Source: Mycobacterium sp. AT1
Lineage (GTDB): Bacteria; Actinomycetota; Actinomycetes; Mycobacteriales; Mycobacteriaceae
Direction of reading: 5' to 3'
Length of the DNA stretch: 47,764 bases
Assembly (NCBI RefSeq): GCF_002043095.1
Contig: NZ_MVOC01000041.1
Coordinates: forward strand, 1-47,764
Positions within the stretch are counted from its first letter, which is position 1, and each line of letters begins with the position of its first letter. The position numbers were made by a program, and so were the translations under genes. Under the pieces are notes generated by a model, which saw only the letters and a list, made by a program, of their open reading frames with translations, was not told the origin of the DNA and did not search any database. Of this stretch, positions 46,668-47,764 are shown in pieces.

Positions 46668-47680
46668 GCGACGCCCTCCAACGCGCGAGCAGGTGGCGAG
46701 TGCTCGGCCAGATCTGCCGAGAGCCCGTAGCGCGCGAGCGTGCCGCGCACGTCGTCGCCCAATTCCGCGGGAACGCCGAGGGTCACCCCGCCGACGCTGA
46801 CGCCGGCCACCACCTGAACCGACGCCCCGAGGACCGACAACGGCACGCCGAGGTCCTTGGACGCCGCGGCGATCCAATCGGCGGGCACGTCGGTTCCGTC
46901 GTACACGACGTTCCAGATCTGTTGTCCTACAGCCGGTCGGGCGTCGGATCGCTGCGGACGCAACTCGGCACCCAGCGACGACCGCGGGTTGGTCAGAAGG
47001 TCGACGATGCGACCCGACTCGACGATGCTGCCGTGGTCCAACCGCGCCACCGAGTCGGCGATCTTCAGCACGGTGTCCATCTCGTGGGTGATGAAGACGA
47101 TGGACAGGTTCAGGTCGTCACGCAACTCGCGGAGCAGGTCGACCACCGAGTCGGTGGTGACGGGATCGAGCCCGGCCGTTGCCTCGTCGGACAGCAGCAC
47201 CGACGGCCGCAGCGCCAACGCACGTGCGATGCCGACCCGCTGTCGTTGACCCCCGGAGAGCTGGAACGGGTAGTGCCCGGCGCGATCGGCGAGGCCTACC
47301 CGGTCCAGCAGTTCGGCGACGCGGCGCTTCGTCTCCGACGCCGTGACGCCGAGGTAGTCCAGTGGCAGTGCGACGTTCTCGGCCGCCGTGCGTCGCTCCA
47401 GCAGCCCGGCGGCCTGGAAGACGGTACCGATGCGTCGGCGGGCCACCCGCAACTTGCCTGCCGACAGCGTCGTCAGGTCCTCACCGTTGACCACGACCGA
47501 ACCCGACGTCGGCGGCGTCAGCAGGTTGATGCACTGCGCCAGCGTGCTCTTGCCCGCGCCGCTCGGGCCGACGACGGCCAGGATTTCGCCGGCGTCGACG
47601 CGGAAGGTGACGCCGTCGAGCACCACCGTCCACTGGTCACCGCGGCCGTAGGCCTTGGTCAGGTTGGTCAGTTCAATCAC
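46664..47680 (-). CDS. metN: ABC transporter ATP-binding protein, methionine type
   Basis: The 338-residue ATPase has Walker A GPSGAGKST, Q-loop GTVFQAAGLLERRTAAENVA, signature LSGGQRQRVGIARAL, Walker B VLLSDEATAGLDP and the switch His in ITHEMD. A C-terminal ACT-like NIL domain of about 75 residues (PAVGQQIWNVVYDGTDVPAD onward) is typical of MetN and senses intracellular methionine in studied homologues. The GTG at 47680 gives the canonical start VIELTNLTKAYG; a GTG at 47716 would add 12 residues. It is the first gene of the metNIQ operon. Confidence 0.92.
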   Translation of the reverse strand: MIELTNLTKAYGRGDQWTVVLDGVTFRVDAGEILAVVGPSGAGKSTLAQCINLLTPPTSGSVVVNGEDLTTLSAGKLRVARRRIGTVFQAAGLLERRTAAENVALPLDYLGVTASETKRRVAELLDRVGLADRAGHYPFQLSGGQRQRVGIARALALRPSVLLSDEATAGLDPVTTDSVVDLLRELRDDLNLSIVFITHEMDTVLKIADSVARLDHGSIVESGRIVDLLTNPRSSLGAELRPQRSDARPAVGQQIWNVVYDGTDVPADWIAAASKDLGVPLSVLGASVQVVAGVSVGGVTLGVPAELGDDVRGTLARYGLSADLAEHSPPARALEGVA

Positions 47681-47764
47681 CGGTGAAGGCTCGCAGAACG
47701 GCTTGTCACCGAACACCTTTGCGATCAGCGTGAGTGCAGCACCGGGAAATACATCAGGCCCTCC

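Overview
The window is high-GC DNA with the gene content and order of a mycobacterium, most likely a fast-growing Mycolicibacterium-type species. The evidence is the block aspC, etfD (Rv0338c-like), LuxR/LAL regulator (Rv0339c-like), Rv0340-like, iniB, iniA, iniC, which is mycobacterial, together with dcd next to a UDP-glucose dehydrogenase, F420-dependent LLM oxidoreductases, mycothiol-type enzymes and many small exported proteins. Assignments come from reading motifs in the translated sequence; no database search was run.

Layout. (1) Positions 1-7286 look like an inserted accessory block. A 177-bp direct repeat (1-177 and 7274-7450, 4 mismatches) carries the 3' end of a GNAT acetyltransferase gene and the start of the gene coupled to it. 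Between the copies lie a two-component system with a duplicated-architecture kinase, a Tat-exported lipoprotein cytochrome P450, two small secreted proteins, glutaminase, and a junction between two broken coding fragments. (2) 7283-10654 holds the intact GNAT gene and a type II restriction-modification set: vsr, a XamI-like endonuclease and a C5-cytosine methyltransferase. (3) 10777-14189 is a leftward LysR regulator, FAD oxidoreductase and two DUF202 genes joined by 4-bp overlaps, and a rightward pair of exported peptides; two matching inverted repeats flank lysR. (4) 14272-22899 contains tRNA-Gly(CCC), an F420 oxidoreductase, dcd, a membrane protein with an actin-like fold, and a tightly coupled run of UDP-glucose dehydrogenase, DUF1330 protein, cytochrome P450 and mycothiol-dependent enzyme, with a convergent YibE/F protein. 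(5) 22956-38157 is the core block: aspC, a secreted protein, etfD (electron transfer from acyl-CoA oxidation), and the cell-envelope-stress locus. In that locus a membrane-anchored Hsp70-like gene is translationally coupled to the Rv0339c-like regulator and points away from the Rv0340-like gene, iniB, iniA and iniC. (6) 38250-47764 holds a Ser/Thr-rich membrane protein, a second F420 oxidoreductase, a coupled zwf / GH15 glycosidase / TIGR03085 cluster, an LpqJ-like lipoprotein, a class II aldolase and a metNIQ-type ABC importer.

The most interesting signal is regulatory. The Rv0340-like gene and iniB each carry three CCCC(G)TAA elements upstream. In both promoters the outer two elements are 32 bp apart and the last one ends exactly 54 bp before a TAAC(A/G)T -10 hexamer. 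The regulator encoded just to the left is the natural candidate to bind them, and its own operon begins with the Hsp70-like protein, whose outer part is a long Thr/Pro tail.
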